Shown here piece after piece: positions 36,397 through 49,232 of a DNA stretch of 64,000 bases. Both the position numbers and the translations under genes were made by a program. The stretch is from Nicotiana tabacum. Lineage: Eukaryota > Streptophyta > Magnoliopsida > Solanales > Solanaceae. The notes under the pieces are model-generated. The model worked only from the letters and a program-made list of their open reading frames with translations, did no database searches and was not told where the DNA came from. The stretch spans positions 55,920,419 through 55,984,418 of the forward strand of contig NC_134095.1 of the NCBI RefSeq assembly GCF_000715075.1, read 5' to 3'. The stretch's first letter is position 1. Each line of letters opens with the position of its first letter.

Positions 36397-39300
36397 ATGA
36401 TGAATCTCTTCGTCTTCTCTCTTCTATTTTCTTCCCCTTTTCATCTCACTTTCGCCAGTGGCGGCTTTCGCAGCTCCACTAATCTATCAGGTCTCTCTCT
36501 CTCTCTCTCCCTTCTAAATTTACCTTTCTATTTTTGCTTCCTTGATCTATTTATAGCATACTTTTTTTTTTTTTTTGTGGAAAATTTAAGCACTTTGATT
36601 GGGTTTTCTTTGTTAATTTTGAGCTTAGCAATGATGGGTATTGATTATTATTATTTTCAATATGGAAGGTTATTAATTGATATTGAGCACAAGTATAGTA
36701 CGTGTAATTGCTCCATTAATTAACTAATTGCTAGTAGTACTATCTTTTGGTGGATTTGTTTTGAATTGGCATTGAATGCTATATCTATGGTTGTCTGATT
36801 TTGTTTTTAAGGTATAGGTAAAAGGGAACGATCATTTATTTTAAAGATTGACTCTTGTTTAATTAAATGCTCTTCTTTTCTTTACCAATTGTAGGTATTG
36901 TCAATAGTAGTTCTGCAGCTTCAGCTAGACATTTATTTGCGGATAACAACGTTCCTTTCACTGAGGAACAGCACTTGAAAAGACTGTATGTTTATACTTG
37001 ACCAAAAAGAATTTTAGAAGTTCATTTTTATGCTTGTTCTAGTATTTATTCGTTTTTGTTTTACAATTTAGTGTAATGACAAAGAATCCTCTTTTTGTAC
37101 TTACAGTGAAGAATTAGCAAAAGATTACATGTCAAATTCTGATCTTGAGAATGCTATCATGTCATTGAACCGTAGGTGCAGTAAGATATCCAGAGTCTAC
37201 AGGTAACTTCAGGAGATCAAGAATTTATAGATTCCTTTTTCTTTTTCTCTCCCTCCCTCCCTCCCTCTCTCTCCCTCTCTCCCTCCCTCTCTCTTTTGGT
37301 TAAAAATAATTTGTAGATTCTTATAAATGCCTTTTATCATTGGGTTTTATCTTAAGAAACTTTCACTTGATTACTTCCCAAAATGCACATCCTTGCAATG
37401 TAAAAGTAATGGTTAATGTGCTTATATACTTGGATGACCAAGCTAATTAATGTCTTGTTATTTAGAACAATCTGTAGCACTAGAAGGGGGAAGTTGTCTT
37501 GGGTGGATGGTTGGACGATTTTATGTTATACTTTTAAGCTTTATTACTTGGATCTTCATTTACTGTACCATGTCAATTCGGTGTGACGGGGGGTTATTGG
37601 TATTTCATGTGGATTCTTCAAAGTACGAACAATAAAAATGGCATAACACTTCACCTAATATGAGAAATTCATAGTAAACTAGTCCAGGTAGCATAGCTTT
37701 TCTAGAACCTCTGCATAACGAGGATTGTGATAAATTCAGTAGTTATCTGTGATAGGCTGCTTCAGAAATGTGATTTTGGACTCGAAGAGTCTCCTATTCC
37801 ATCAAATATGATGCATAAGTATTGTGCTTTGCTTTGCAAATCAAGCAGTAAATTTATTAAAGTACTTTTGACTTTTCCAATTTTAGTGGTAGTAAAGTAC
37901 TACTTTATCGTGTCTAACTTGCATGTGATCCACAAATAAGAGACAAGCAAACAGAAAAATTGTACTCCTGGCTCTTACGAGTATATTTTTGTGAAATGAT
38001 AATGGGAATTAATTCATTAGAAAAAGAAGAAAAAAAGATTATGGGATTAATGATAATGGAGGGTGCATCTCATACTTCTAGTAGTCTGAGACCTGGTGTG
38101 CTGCATGTGTTTGTGTATTGCAGTTTAAAATAATTGTTTTTTACACTCAGATAAGAAGTGCTACTTTGTGGATCCCTTGATGGATAATCTTTTCCCTCAT
38201 AAGCAGGGGCAGAGCTAGCGTTGTGGTTGGGGGTTCAGTAGAGCCCAGTAGCTTTAGTCCAAACTCTTATTTGTTTTAAGAAATGTATTGAATATATAAA
38301 ATATTAATTTAGAACCCAGTAGCTTAAAAAGACTAGAATTCCGAATCCACAAGCTTCAACTCCTAGCTCCGCCTCTGCTCATAAGTGGACAATAACTATC
38401 TGTAGTATAATTCTGAACTATGCTGCTTTAACACCTAACTCATTGTTCTTCTCTCTTTGAGGGGTTTTTGGAATGTATGATCAGCATTGGAAAGAGTGTG
38501 CTGGGAGTTCCATTGGTAATGCTTTTCTTCTCCTGTCTTAAATCTATATATGATATCTTCCTCTTTTTTCCTTGCATTTGTTCCAAAGTGGACAGCCTCT
38601 CTACCTTCTTAAAGGTAGGGGTAAGGTCTGCGTACACTCTACCCTTCTTAAATCTAATTTTGATATCCTTCTTTTACCTCGCATTTGTTCCAAAGTGGAG
38701 AAATATCTTTGATATTAATAACCGAATGAGCATTACCAACAGTGGGTGATGGAAATTTCTGACAAGCCAGGCAAGGAAGAGGCTGAGCCTGCTTTTAAGG
38801 TACTGATATCTCCATTAATTACGTTCTTGAATTTACAAGTGTCATCTGAGGTAACATATTGTTTATGCTTATATACTGTTAGACAATATCTCTTTTCAGT
38901 TTGTTCTAGCATTTGCCTTAGCCGTGAAGGTTAAACTGGTGATAGCTTGTGAATCCACTTCTAACTTATTGAATAACTGATGATAATGAAGCCGCAGCTT
39001 GTACTTAGTTTGCTACCTTTGCTCCTCATCCTGCTTCTTGAGCTAACCAAATAAAATTCTGTGAAGACTGTAGTACAAAAGTTTTATAGTTTCTTTTCTC
39101 AAGCTTAAGGTGGCAAGCTGTCAGGGTTAATGTAGATTCTTGAATCTTTCTTATTCTATGTGATACTAGAGCTGAATAGTACATAACTTGAAAAGTTAAT
39201 ACTCACAGGTGTTCCTTTTTGACCTTTTATTTAATTATGAAGAAATTGAAAGCAGACGTGCCTTAGCTTGCAAGTGCGGCATTTTGCTCTATGTTAGAAA

Positions 39301-42300
39301 CAGCACTATGACTTATCACAAAAAAGGGTCCTTTTGTTATAAGATTGACAAAATATTTAGGACAACGCCTTGGGTAACTTTGCAATTAAATTCAGGCTTT
39401 TTTTCCCTACTATTTGAGACGTTATGATTCTGGGTGAACTGCTGAAACTCAGAGGTGGAATGCCCTCCTTCCCTACAACAAAGAAACAATAGCAAAAAAA
39501 GGCATAGGGTCACTTAACATAAAAAGGAAGAAAACTGAGAGAAATGGAGTCCTAAAGCTGCAGTAAACTACTTTTTCCTACTGTTAGTAATAAACCGAAT
39601 GTTGGGTGGAACTGGAAAAGAAAAAAGATATCTTTCTCGCAATTCATTTTACTATTCTTCTGGCTAACTGAATGAACTAAGAACACACTCTATCTGTAGC
39701 TTTATGGCTTTCTCAGCCTGCGTTCCCAGAGAAATATTGCATTGGTTTAAGCTGTGGGAACTTGGTTTCTGCATGAGCTATAGCTGTTCTTGTGCTACAA
39801 ATACTATTCCACATATTCTCCTCTTTTCACTGTTTTCTTTATATAGTTGAATTAAATATTTCAGTATTTTCTTGGAGCAATTTTATTTGGTGATTAAATT
39901 ACTCAGCAGGCTTCGTAATGCAGTACATTGGCAACGTGCATGGGGATGAACCTGTAGGTCGTGAGCTTCTAATTCTTCTGGCGAACTGGCTTTGTGATAA
40001 TTATATGAAGGATCCCTTGGTAATTGACTTCTCTGGTTAAATCTTCCTCTTTAGAAAGTTCATGTATCTTACTTGCTGGATTCTAGTCTTGTGTTTCCTC
40101 TCTTTGCTGTTGATATGTACTAGAAGCATTGTAAAATATTGGGGCATTTCCCTGGACCATGCAGAAAACTTATGTTTGTAATCTTGAAAATCTTAGGAAA
40201 TTTCTCTACTGAAAAGATATCCAAGTAAGAAAGCATCCGAACAATTTTTACATACTTTGGGGGAAAAAGTCGATCTTTACCAAATATATGAATGTTCTTC
40301 TTTAAAAAAAAATAATTCTTCTTCAAAACATTTGAATGTTAGAGGTTGAAATGAACAAGGAAAGATAGTAAGTTTTACACTATTCATTGTGTTCCTTGGC
40401 CAATGTTGAAGCATCGGTTGTCGAGCAACCAATTCACTCGCCATTTGTCAAAATTACTATTTAGTATCTACATGGCATGAATTTGGAATTCCTTCTAAAG
40501 AATGAAAGTCTTCTGGCTCTACTGGATTTTATTTTACAGGAACCTTCAAGAATTTTTTGCTCTCAACCCTGTAAAAGCTGTTTGTTCTTGTTTCGATATG
40601 TTTCTAATCTTAGGAAATTTCTCTACTGAAAAGATATCCAAGTAAGAAAGCATCCGAACAATTTTTACATACTTTGGAGGAAAAAGTCAATCTTTACCAA
40701 ATATATGAATGTTCTTCTTTAAAAAAAAAATAATTCTTCTTCAAAACATTTGAATATTAGAGGTTGAAATGAACAAGGAAAGATAGTAAGTTTTACACTA
40801 TTCATTGTGTTCCTTGGCCAATGTTGAAGCATTGGTTGTCGAGCAACCAATTCACTTGCCATTTGTCAAAATTACTATTTAGTATCTACATGGCATGAAT
40901 TTGGAATTCCTTCTAAAGAATGAAAGTCTTCTGGCTCTACTGGATTTTATTTTACAGGAACCTTCAAGAATTTTTTGCTCTCAACCCTGTAAAAGCTGTT
41001 TGTTCTTGTTTGGATATGTTTCTAATCTTAGGAAATTTCTCTACTGAAAAGATATCCAAGTAAGAAAGCATCCGAACAATTTTTACATACTTTGGAGGAA
41101 AAAGTCAATCTTTACCAAATATATGAATGTTCTTCTTTAAAAAAAAATAATTCTTCTTCTAAACATTTGAATATTAGAGGTTGAAATGAACAAGGAAAGA
41201 TAGTAAGTTTTACATTATTCATTGTGTTCCTTGGCCAATGTTGAAGCATTGGTTGTCGAGCAACCAATTCACTTGCCATTTGTCAAAATTACTATTTAGT
41301 ATCTACATGGCATGAATTTGGAATTCCTTCTAAAGAATGAAAGTCTTCTGGCTCTACTGGATCTTATTTTACAGGAACCTTCAAGAATTTTTTGGTTTCA
41401 ACCCTGTAGAAGTTGGTGGTTCTTGTTTGGATGAGTTTATGAACATCTTTTTCTAATATGGTCGAATTCGTTATTTTATGAGTCCTGGAAAAGCTTCAGG
41501 AAATTTGCCCCCCCCCCCCCCCTTTTTGTTTCCAGAATAGGGTAACTATTATTCACAACGTCAGCACTAAGATGGTGCTGACAAAGCTGTACAGATGGAA
41601 GTAAAACCAAAAGTATATCCCTCTTCTATTCTTCGAGGGTATTCTATGCGATCTAAAACTGATTCGGCCTCATTCACAGGGTCCCTTTAACACCAAAAGA
41701 CAAAAAAATTGCAGCTCGACTTCATCTCTGAGTAGAATCGGATTGTCCTCAAACCATCTTGAATTTCTTTCTGTCCACCAAATACAGCCAGGATTCATGT
41801 TGTCTTAAACAACATTGTGGTATTGGGTTAAATAACTCTTCTTTTGAACTAAATTTATTCTTAATAAAACCTTTTCTTTATCCTAGTATGATGCAGAAAA
41901 GATATTTTCATATTTTTCTTGTCATAGTTTCGAAATTCAATTTTTTTTATTGTGGCTTGTACAGGCTACCCTGATTGTAGACAATGTTCATCTTCACATA
42001 CTCCCATCAATGAATCCAGATGGGTTTTCATTGAGGAGGCGTGGAAATGCGAACAATATCGATTTGAACCGAGACTTTCCTGACCAGGTATCTCTTGACA
42101 TACTGTACTGGTGGATATTATGTTATTTTAAAGTTAGATATGAATGTTTTTCGTAAGGTAAATTTTGGAGTGGAACTTTCCATCCCAGCTCATACATTGT
42201 GAAGGAAACTACATTAGGACCATATCAATCAATCAATAACACCTCACTCCCAGATTAGTTGGTGTCAGCTTATGGATCGTCAATCCGACATTTGAGCTGT

Positions 42301-45300
42301 ATGGTGAACAAAAATGTCATCCGAACATCTGTGGAGAATTTAGGCGTTAAGGTCTAGTCAAAGGAGTTCTTCCACGATTAGGAGTTAACTAAATAACTTT
42401 CAAAAATTATTAAAAGAAAGGAACTTGGAGTCACTGCAGAGTGATCAGTTCTCTGATGATGTGAAAAATTGTCAGACATAGGAGCTTGATGATGTAAGTT
42501 AGACCTATCATATATCAAGGGACAGGAGCATGATAATCATCGTTACTTTCATTGCACCAGTATAAGAGTTTTTAGTTGGCTTCTAGCTCTAAACTAGACT
42601 GGAAACTTAACAAAGGGAAAAGCGAGTAGGATTATTGCAACTTCTAAAACAAAGAAAGTCTGGAGATCTTCGTAGAGGAATTTCTGTTTAAGACATAATT
42701 GAGTAAATAAAAGCGTGTTCTGTCTAACAGCTTAAACTTTTAAATGAGATGGTCACACACTTTAACATGGTTCTCAAAAAGAGCAGGCAGAGGTACTGGA
42801 TTCGAGTCTCACGCCACCCATTATCAAAAATAATTTCCACATGTTTGGTCCATGAAAAAGAATCAGAGCTGCACGTGGGTGGGGGGGGGGGTGTTGAGAT
42901 ATAATTAAGTAAATATAAGCTTTTAGATGAGATGATCACACACTTCAACAATTTGCAGTGGTTAACTTGGTATAATCAGTTTATAGACAAATTTTTCTCC
43001 CATTCTTTACTTTTAAAAAAAAAACTAATATAGGCTATATTCATCAAAAGAAATGTAGGTTATAATCTTATTTTTGAACAACTTGGTATAATCAGTTTAG
43101 AGACAAATTTTTCTCCCATTCTTTACTTTTTAAAAAAAACTAATATAGGCTATATTCATCAAAAGAAATGTAGGTTATAATCTTATTTTTGAACAACTGA
43201 TCCCAGAAAGAAGAATGTCTCTTTAATAAGTTAAGTTGACATTCAACCATATCAGTAGGCTTACCTTGATCATTAATTAGTACCACAAATTTTTTTCATA
43301 AACTATATAATTAATCATCTCTTTCTGTTGGGTGGGGTGGGGTGGGGGGGGGGAGCGGTTGTTGATTCACATCTTTCGTGAAGTGCAGAAACTGTTTGCT
43401 TCAATATTCGCTCAACATTCATGCTAGTAACATGAGTTCTAGAATGTGGTTTAAAAAAAAGATCCCTTTATTGATTTTTCCATAATGTTTATTGTGAGAC
43501 GTTGGAGGTTAGTCTTTGAGATCGAATTCAACTTTAAATATATATTATTTGTCTTTTAAAATTTCTTTGAATTGATATTAAAGCTTGTGTGGAATATGTT
43601 GACTTCACTTCAATAGGCTACTCTTAGTTTTGTCACAAATCCACTTCTTATTGAAAGGCTGTTCTTGTTTTTGTCTTTTCAAGTTCTTATCCTCTCTCCT
43701 ATGTAGACTAATTATAACAAGGATTAACTGACATGAAATGACATAGTTCTTTCCCATAAATGATGATCCTGGTGCACATCAACCTGAAACAAAAGCCATT
43801 ATGCATTGGTTGGAGGAAATGCACTTCACAGCATCTGCTAGTCTGCATGGGGTAAGCATTCAGTTACTCTTTCATCTAACTTATGGGTTGCATCTGAATG
43901 CCCTTTATTTATGTTGTAGTTAAGTAGGTGTATTAGTTATGTGGCTTTTGCACTTTTAGCGAAGTAAACTATTTTGTGTTTCATAATGTTTTCTTGTGTC
44001 ACTTTATGTTTTAGTAGTGTGGTGACTTCTGTTCAAACTTGTGCTTATATTCTTTTGTCTACTAAATGACCCAGTATGAAGTTTTCACTTTCATAACAAG
44101 CACCAGTAGAAATGGTTATCCTTGTTCGACCTGGCCAGCTTCAAATGGCAGATCTAACAGATTAGTACAAGTAATGAAGCTTCTGCTGATAAGTAGTAAC
44201 TTATAATGTAAAACTATATTGGAAGCAAAAGAGGTTCAAAACAGATTAATGATATGGGTGTCAAGAAGAACTCTCAGATCAGGAGAAAATCTGCGATAGT
44301 AGTTTATAAAGGAAAAAAGAAAGAAGAAAACCTGTGATAATAAATCGTTATAATAAGGGAACTGCTTGCCCAGTCCTTTGCAATATTTTGTTTGCATATA
44401 CTGTTGTCTCTTTGGTGATAAAGAGTTTGTTCTTTTTGTCTCATTGCGTCATCAATATGAAAATGTTGGAGAATTTGACCTCGGCGAGTTACTTATAGTT
44501 TTCTTTAAACAGGGAGCACTTGTAGCAAATTATCCATGGGATGGGACTGAGAACAAAAGGTGAGTGTCTGATGATAGTTTGTTATCCTTAAATTTGATTT
44601 TTGAATGAGAGGCCTAATCTGTTTAGAGTACCATTCTTCACTTATTTGGTTTTCTATCATATTTTTTGATCTCCCGAGTCTCTAGTTGTCTTCAGATATT
44701 TTCATGCCAGCACTAATTTTTAATGATAATGTTCACAACATATATTGGTATCATTTTCAGAAAATATTATTATGGCAGTCCAGATGATGAAACATTCAGA
44801 CACATGGCTAGCATCTACAGTCATTCCCACCATAACATGTCTCTAAGCGAGGAGTTTCCAGGAGGAATAACAAATGGTGCATATTGGTAAGGAAGAATGG
44901 TGATAATCCAATGAAATTCATCGTGTTAACATTCAGGTTTAGAGCTCCTTTGAGGCTTTATCTTTTTCTGCTGCTTTTGCTGTTGCTTCATACAAAGCTG
45001 AGTTTCCTATGTTTTCTGCTGCAGGTATCCAATCTATGGAGGCATGCAAGACTGGAATTACTTACATGCTGGCTGTTTTGAACTGACTCTAGAGATAAGT
45101 GATGACAAATGGCCTAACGCACGTGAGGTTAGATCTCAGTTTGCGTCAGTAGAACTTGTAGTTGGCTGACAATGCATGACTCTTGAAGGGTCTTCTGCAT
45201 CAATTTTCATGATTTATTTTTGGAATTTATCCTCCTCATTTAATTGTCTTTGTATTGACGGTTTGGTGAATAGAAGTATAATGTTTCTGAATAAAGTCCT

Positions 45301-48074
45301 GTTTATGTGGATAACCCATTTATATAATCTCAAATATAATGTTTCACAATGCAGCACCCATTTATAAACAACTACTCGTTTATTTGCAGCTTCCTACTCT
45401 TTTTGAGTATAACAAGATGAGTATGCTCAATCTTGTCGCAAGCCTTGTGAAGGTAACCTCATAGCATCTATCATTTTGCGGTTCTTCACTTTAGGAGAAT
45501 GATTTTTTTCCCTGAAAATCACTCTGTTTGAATTTACCTTTGTTCAGCTAGCTATTAATACATTCTCAATCATCTAAGGGGAGAAGAATAATATGATCTC
45601 TATGACCTTATCCTGACCAAGGTCTCTAGTATCTTGGTGATTTTCCTTTGCAATTTATAGAAGGTCTGGGTTATGGTTGCCTTTTATTTGTGGAGGGTTC
45701 ATAATTCTGTTTAAGTGAATGCTTGCTGTCTATTCCTTAAATTGTTGTTTAATCTTAAGAAAAGGATAGTTCGATACCTGACCAAAATGGTGCAGAGAAG
45801 ATGGTTGACTTTGAAGGTTTGATAGATTTGCTTGTACTCGCATCTTTAATTAATCCTCTTTGTGTTTAAGCAAAGTTATTAAGGTAAGAGTTGAAGTTTT
45901 TCTTATGTGGTACTAACAGAGGTGGCCCCAAAGTGGAGTCTAAATTACCATTTTTGAGAATTTTAAATTTCAAAATATTTCAGTGGGTGCCTTGGTACTT
46001 TTAGTGACATATTGCTAAAATATTGAAAAGTGAAGTGACAGCTTTTCTTTTTAAAAAGTGCAGACTTATGCGTCACATTACACTTACCTTATTTAATCTA
46101 ACGCAGACAGGAATACACGGAAGGATTTTCTCATCAGATGAAGGCAGGCCTTTACCTGCCTTAATAGCTATAAAAGGAATAAATTCCACGGTGCGTTCTT
46201 CATTTGCAAATCCTTTGGTCATCGTGCATAAGTTGTAAAGATATATTCTGGATTTGATGTGATATCACCCGGTCTTACTGTGTGTCTTCATATCAATATC
46301 AGGAAGGTGAAGTTAGAGTATTTCTAAAACTCATTTAGGCCCTCATAATTACTTCAGCTCTAATCTTTAAATTATGTGTAAAAAGTAATATTTCAGGTCT
46401 ACTCATCTTATTTTATTCTGTGGAAACCCCAATCTCCGGCTGCCTTTTTTTTTGAGGGGGGGGGGGAGTGTTCTATTTCCCCTTTTTGGTGGTTTCTCTT
46501 TTTCTCTTTCGTAGGGGAATAAGAAGTTAAAGGCATCAGCCTGGGCAAGTAGGGGCTAGTCTGTTTGTAGTTTGGCAGATTATTCCTTTTAGCTAACTTT
46601 TCACATACTCGTAATTCATTCATTTATTTATTTATTCCATGTCATCTATTACACCACTTTTCGTCTTAGCATTAAATAGGGCTTGTGAGATAATTCATAT
46701 TTCTAGGACAGTCTTCTTACTGTTCTTGTCATTGTCTTCAGATACATGCAAGGGAAGCGTTAGCCGATTACCACCGGTTGCTGGCGCCTGGGGGCGATTA
46801 TGAAGGTAACCACAGATTAAGGAAATAAAACTAGTTTCGTTACTTATCAAAAAGAAAATAATGCCTTTTCTTTCTCACTAATAGGACAAGAAATTTGAAT
46901 AACTATTGTTACTAGTCTTTATGAAGAGTATAAAAGAGCTAAGAAGGAAGGTGAGTCCGCTATTCGCAAAACGTAAGGTAAAACACCCTAGGATCATACC
47001 AAAATCTAGACAGGTGGGAAGGAGAGTATGAAATGTATGAACTAGCATGAAAAAGAAAGGGGTTAAAACTTAAAATCAGGTTAAGTCTAAAAAAATAGAA
47101 ATAAAAAATGAAGATAGCCAACAAGGTTTGACATGAGATAGTAAGATCAAAAAGGAATGGAGATGTTATTTGATCAAATGCTCAACTCAAATCTGAGATA
47201 CCTTCACAGATCTCCATACATACGTGCAAGATATACACCTTAGGTATACTCGTAAATTAGGTGCGGAGAAGTAAAAGATGCCATGAAAAAATTAATGGTT
47301 ATAAAAGCTTGTGGTCAAATGGTATATATCAGTAGTGGAAATGCTTTATACAGGTTGGAGTAGTTTGGCTTACCAAAAGAATCACGTTTGACATAACCAT
47401 AATTTTGTGTAGGTTCTCCACTTTTACATCCCACTTGCATACAGGGAATTTTCCCACTACATCAAATATGTATCAAAAGAAAATAGTTGGTCGTTGTTTG
47501 TACATTTACATTAGGTCGACATTTAGCAAGATTTTTTTTTTGGGTTTGCTTAGAGATTGTATATTAGTGTAGAGAAAAGTTTAAGATTTAGAGAACTCCA
47601 TAGTTTACGGAACTCGTAATTTCTCCTAAAAGATAAATTATTGGAGTAAGGCAGGCTCAAATGGAGATTGTCGATTAAGTTACTATTAACAATCAAGTAT
47701 GTGGAAATAAGTTAGAAGTTGGAGGTTGCTTGTGTTTAATCATGTAATCTTCTTGATTGAATAAATCCTAATTGGTGCCTGAAAACTCACTTGCAGTTGT
47801 AGCAACAATGCCAGGATATAAGTCAAGGAGTACAAGAATTATGTTGGGGGAAGAAGCGATGACGGTGGATTTTGTTATGGATCCAGTAATCACTCCCATA
47901 AATAGCTTTTTGCAAAGGGGATGGAGCTGCAGCTTACCAGGTCCTCATTTAGAAGTTTTTTTCATTTTGGTTTTGGTGTTAGTTTCAGTATTCCTCTGCT
48001 TTTTATTGAAGAGGAGAGTAGTATTAAACTATCCAAAACAGAGACAGACAAAAAGGTCTGTTCTTGGGGTATGA
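36397..48074 (+). CDS. SOL1: SOL1-like membrane zinc carboxypeptidase (M14, carboxypeptidase D type)
   Basis: Fifteen GT-AG exons: 36397-36490, 36895-36985, 37107-37202, 38485-38515, 38743-38799, 39924-40019, 41965-42087, 43747-43851, 44513-44559, 44761-44886, 45025-45127, 45390-45452, 46107-46190, 46742-46805, 47797-48074. They sum to 1458 nt, 485 residues, with no stop. Signal peptide at about 1-21. Zinc ligands HGDE (H129, E132) and SLHG (H230); substrate-binding LNRDFPD (N190, R191); catalytic Glu in CFELTLEIS (E312). A transthyretin-like domain ([16 protein letters not shown]) follows. A hydrophobic segment at about 446-464, then KRR, gives one C-terminal membrane anchor with a short cytosolic tail. 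Arabidopsis SOL1 trims C-terminal Arg/Lys from CLE19 precursor in endosomes; the same role is inferred here. The second ATG at 36400 is an equal start candidate. The donor of intron 11 (GTTAGA) is weak. Confidence 0.95.
38204..38377. mobile_element. hAT-type MITE in intron 3 of the SOL1-like gene
   Basis: 174 bp with termini CAGGGGCAGAGCTAG and CTAGCTCCGCCTCTG (imperfect TIR). Perfect 8-bp duplication CTCATAAG at 38196-38203 and 38378-38385. A diverged relative lies at 49040-49232. Confidence 0.88.
38607..38650 (+). mobile_element. Short TS-SINE-like fragment in intron 4
   Basis: Contains GGGGTAAGGTCTGCGTACAC followed by TCTACCC, a hallmark word of tobacco TS-type SINEs. Only a fragment: no promoter boxes or target duplication visible. 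Confidence 0.5.
40191..41443 (+). repeat. Three tandem copies of a 417-418 bp unit in intron 6
   Basis: Units begin at 40191, 40609 and 41026, each opening TCTTAGGAAATTTCTCTACT. Units differ at only a few positions; poly-A length is one of them. The end of unit 3 diverges (near 41395-41443). All lie within intron 6 (40020-41964), so they lengthen the intron without touching exons. Confidence 0.95.
41507..41522. repeat. Poly-C run in intron 6
   Basis: Homopolymer of about 16 C followed by T. Similar G runs occur in later introns (42881-42890, 43345-43352, 46457-46466). Length may be uncertain in the assembly. Confidence 0.9.
42965..43197 (+). repeat. Tandem duplication of a 116-bp unit in intron 7
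   Basis: ACTTGGTATAATCAGTTTA begins at 42965 and again at 43081; the two units are nearly identical apart from the poly-A stretch. Confidence 0.93.
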
Positions 48075-48518
48075 AGTTAGCGTGCGCACACACATTTTCG
48101 AGAAACGATATTTGTAAGACTGAAAAAAATATGATAGTAATAGTGAAAAAGATTATTACTTGTATCATTTTTCCTTCCGTTTATTACTTTCTTCCTTGTG
48201 ATTTTCGGTCGGTCTATAGCATGGGAGAAAATGCATTCCCCAAAAGATTTGAGATCTCTGGCTTCATCCTATTATACGTAACTCCGGTTTGCGTATCCAT
48301 TACTCTTTTTTTGGTTTAATCATCTAATCACTGGCTTGACCGACCCAGGTTTGTGTTGTAGAAAGCCGTTATTTTAGGTTTTAGTATGTCTTACTAAATA
48401 TAATTTTTCTAAGAGCTCGAATACGAGATCGATATTAAGATAGGGGAGGAAAGTTTACCCTTCTACCACAACCCTCGGTGGTTGTATTCATTATCTTAAC
48501 AATCAAGTTCTAAATCTT

Positions 48519-48524
48519 AATAAA
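48519..48524 (+). terminator. Candidate poly(A) signal of the SOL1-like gene
   Basis: AATAAA about 445 bp after the stop codon, followed by a second AATAAA. The 48075-48548 interval otherwise looks like 3'UTR with no ORF worth keeping. Confidence 0.45.
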
Positions 48525-48548
48525 AATAAAAGATTCGGGGACATTATT

Positions 48549-48888
48549 AGCTGTTTGGCCAAGCTTCTAAGATCAGCTTGCTTTGAAAAGTGCTTTTCTC
48601 ATAGTATTTTTCAAAAGTACTTTTGTTGATAATAATTTGTGTTTGACTAATTTGTTTGGGAGTACTTTTGAACGACAATTAGTGTTTGGCCAAACTTAAG
48701 TGTGTTTTTCTTAAAAATGTTTTTTGGGGAGAAATTATTTTTTCTTTCTTTTTTGCTTCTCAAAAATTGCTTATGCTTTTACTCAAATTTACGTTTTTTT
48801 TAACTTATAAAAGTTTGATTAAATACCTTAACCTCCGGAAAAATATTTTGACAAAAAACAGACCAAAAAGAAGCTTGGGCAAACAGCT
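48549..48888. mobile_element. MITE with AGCTGTTTGGCCAAGCTTCT-type inverted ends
   Basis: Left end AGCTGTTTGGCCAAGCTTCT and right end AGAAGCTTGGGCAAACAGCT are inverted repeats with one mismatch. The interior contains AAAAGTGCTTTT/AAAAGTACTTTT words typical of this abundant plant MITE type. The target duplication is ambiguous (TTA/TAA). Confidence 0.75.
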
Positions 48889-49039
48889 TATAAATGGAGG
48901 TTCACTGATTATAAGAATGTTAAAAAACTCTATTTTACCTAAATATTCCTCGGTAACTTCCTGATTATATAACTAATCATAAGGTCATCAATGTGTCCAA
49001 TAGTATTGATTACAACTGCCAGCGCCAGGTCATTAGACA

Positions 49040-49232
49040 CAGGGGAGGGGCGGAGGGAGAGTGCCATGTACGGGTTCGGACGAACCCAGTAGCTTTTGTT
49101 TAAACTTTGAATTTGTATTAGAAATTCCATTAAATATGTGTAAATATTCAATTGCAAATCCAATAACTAATGAGCTATGAGATCGGTTGCAAGTTCAGAA
49201 CCCATAAACTTCAATTTCTAACTCCGCCTCTG
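49040..49232. mobile_element. hAT-type MITE, relative of the intron 3 element
   Basis: Shares CCCAGTAGCTTT and the GCGGAG-TTAG terminal words with 38204-38377, and ends CTCCGCCTCTG. Flanking ATTAGACA before and ATTTTAGACA after suggest a mutated 8-bp duplication. Confidence 0.72.

Noticed and set aside
41507..41522. Poly-C and poly-G runs as regulatory or quadruplex signals
   Set aside because: Simple homopolymers in introns; no spaced G-tracts as needed for a quadruplex pattern, and length may be an assembly artefact.
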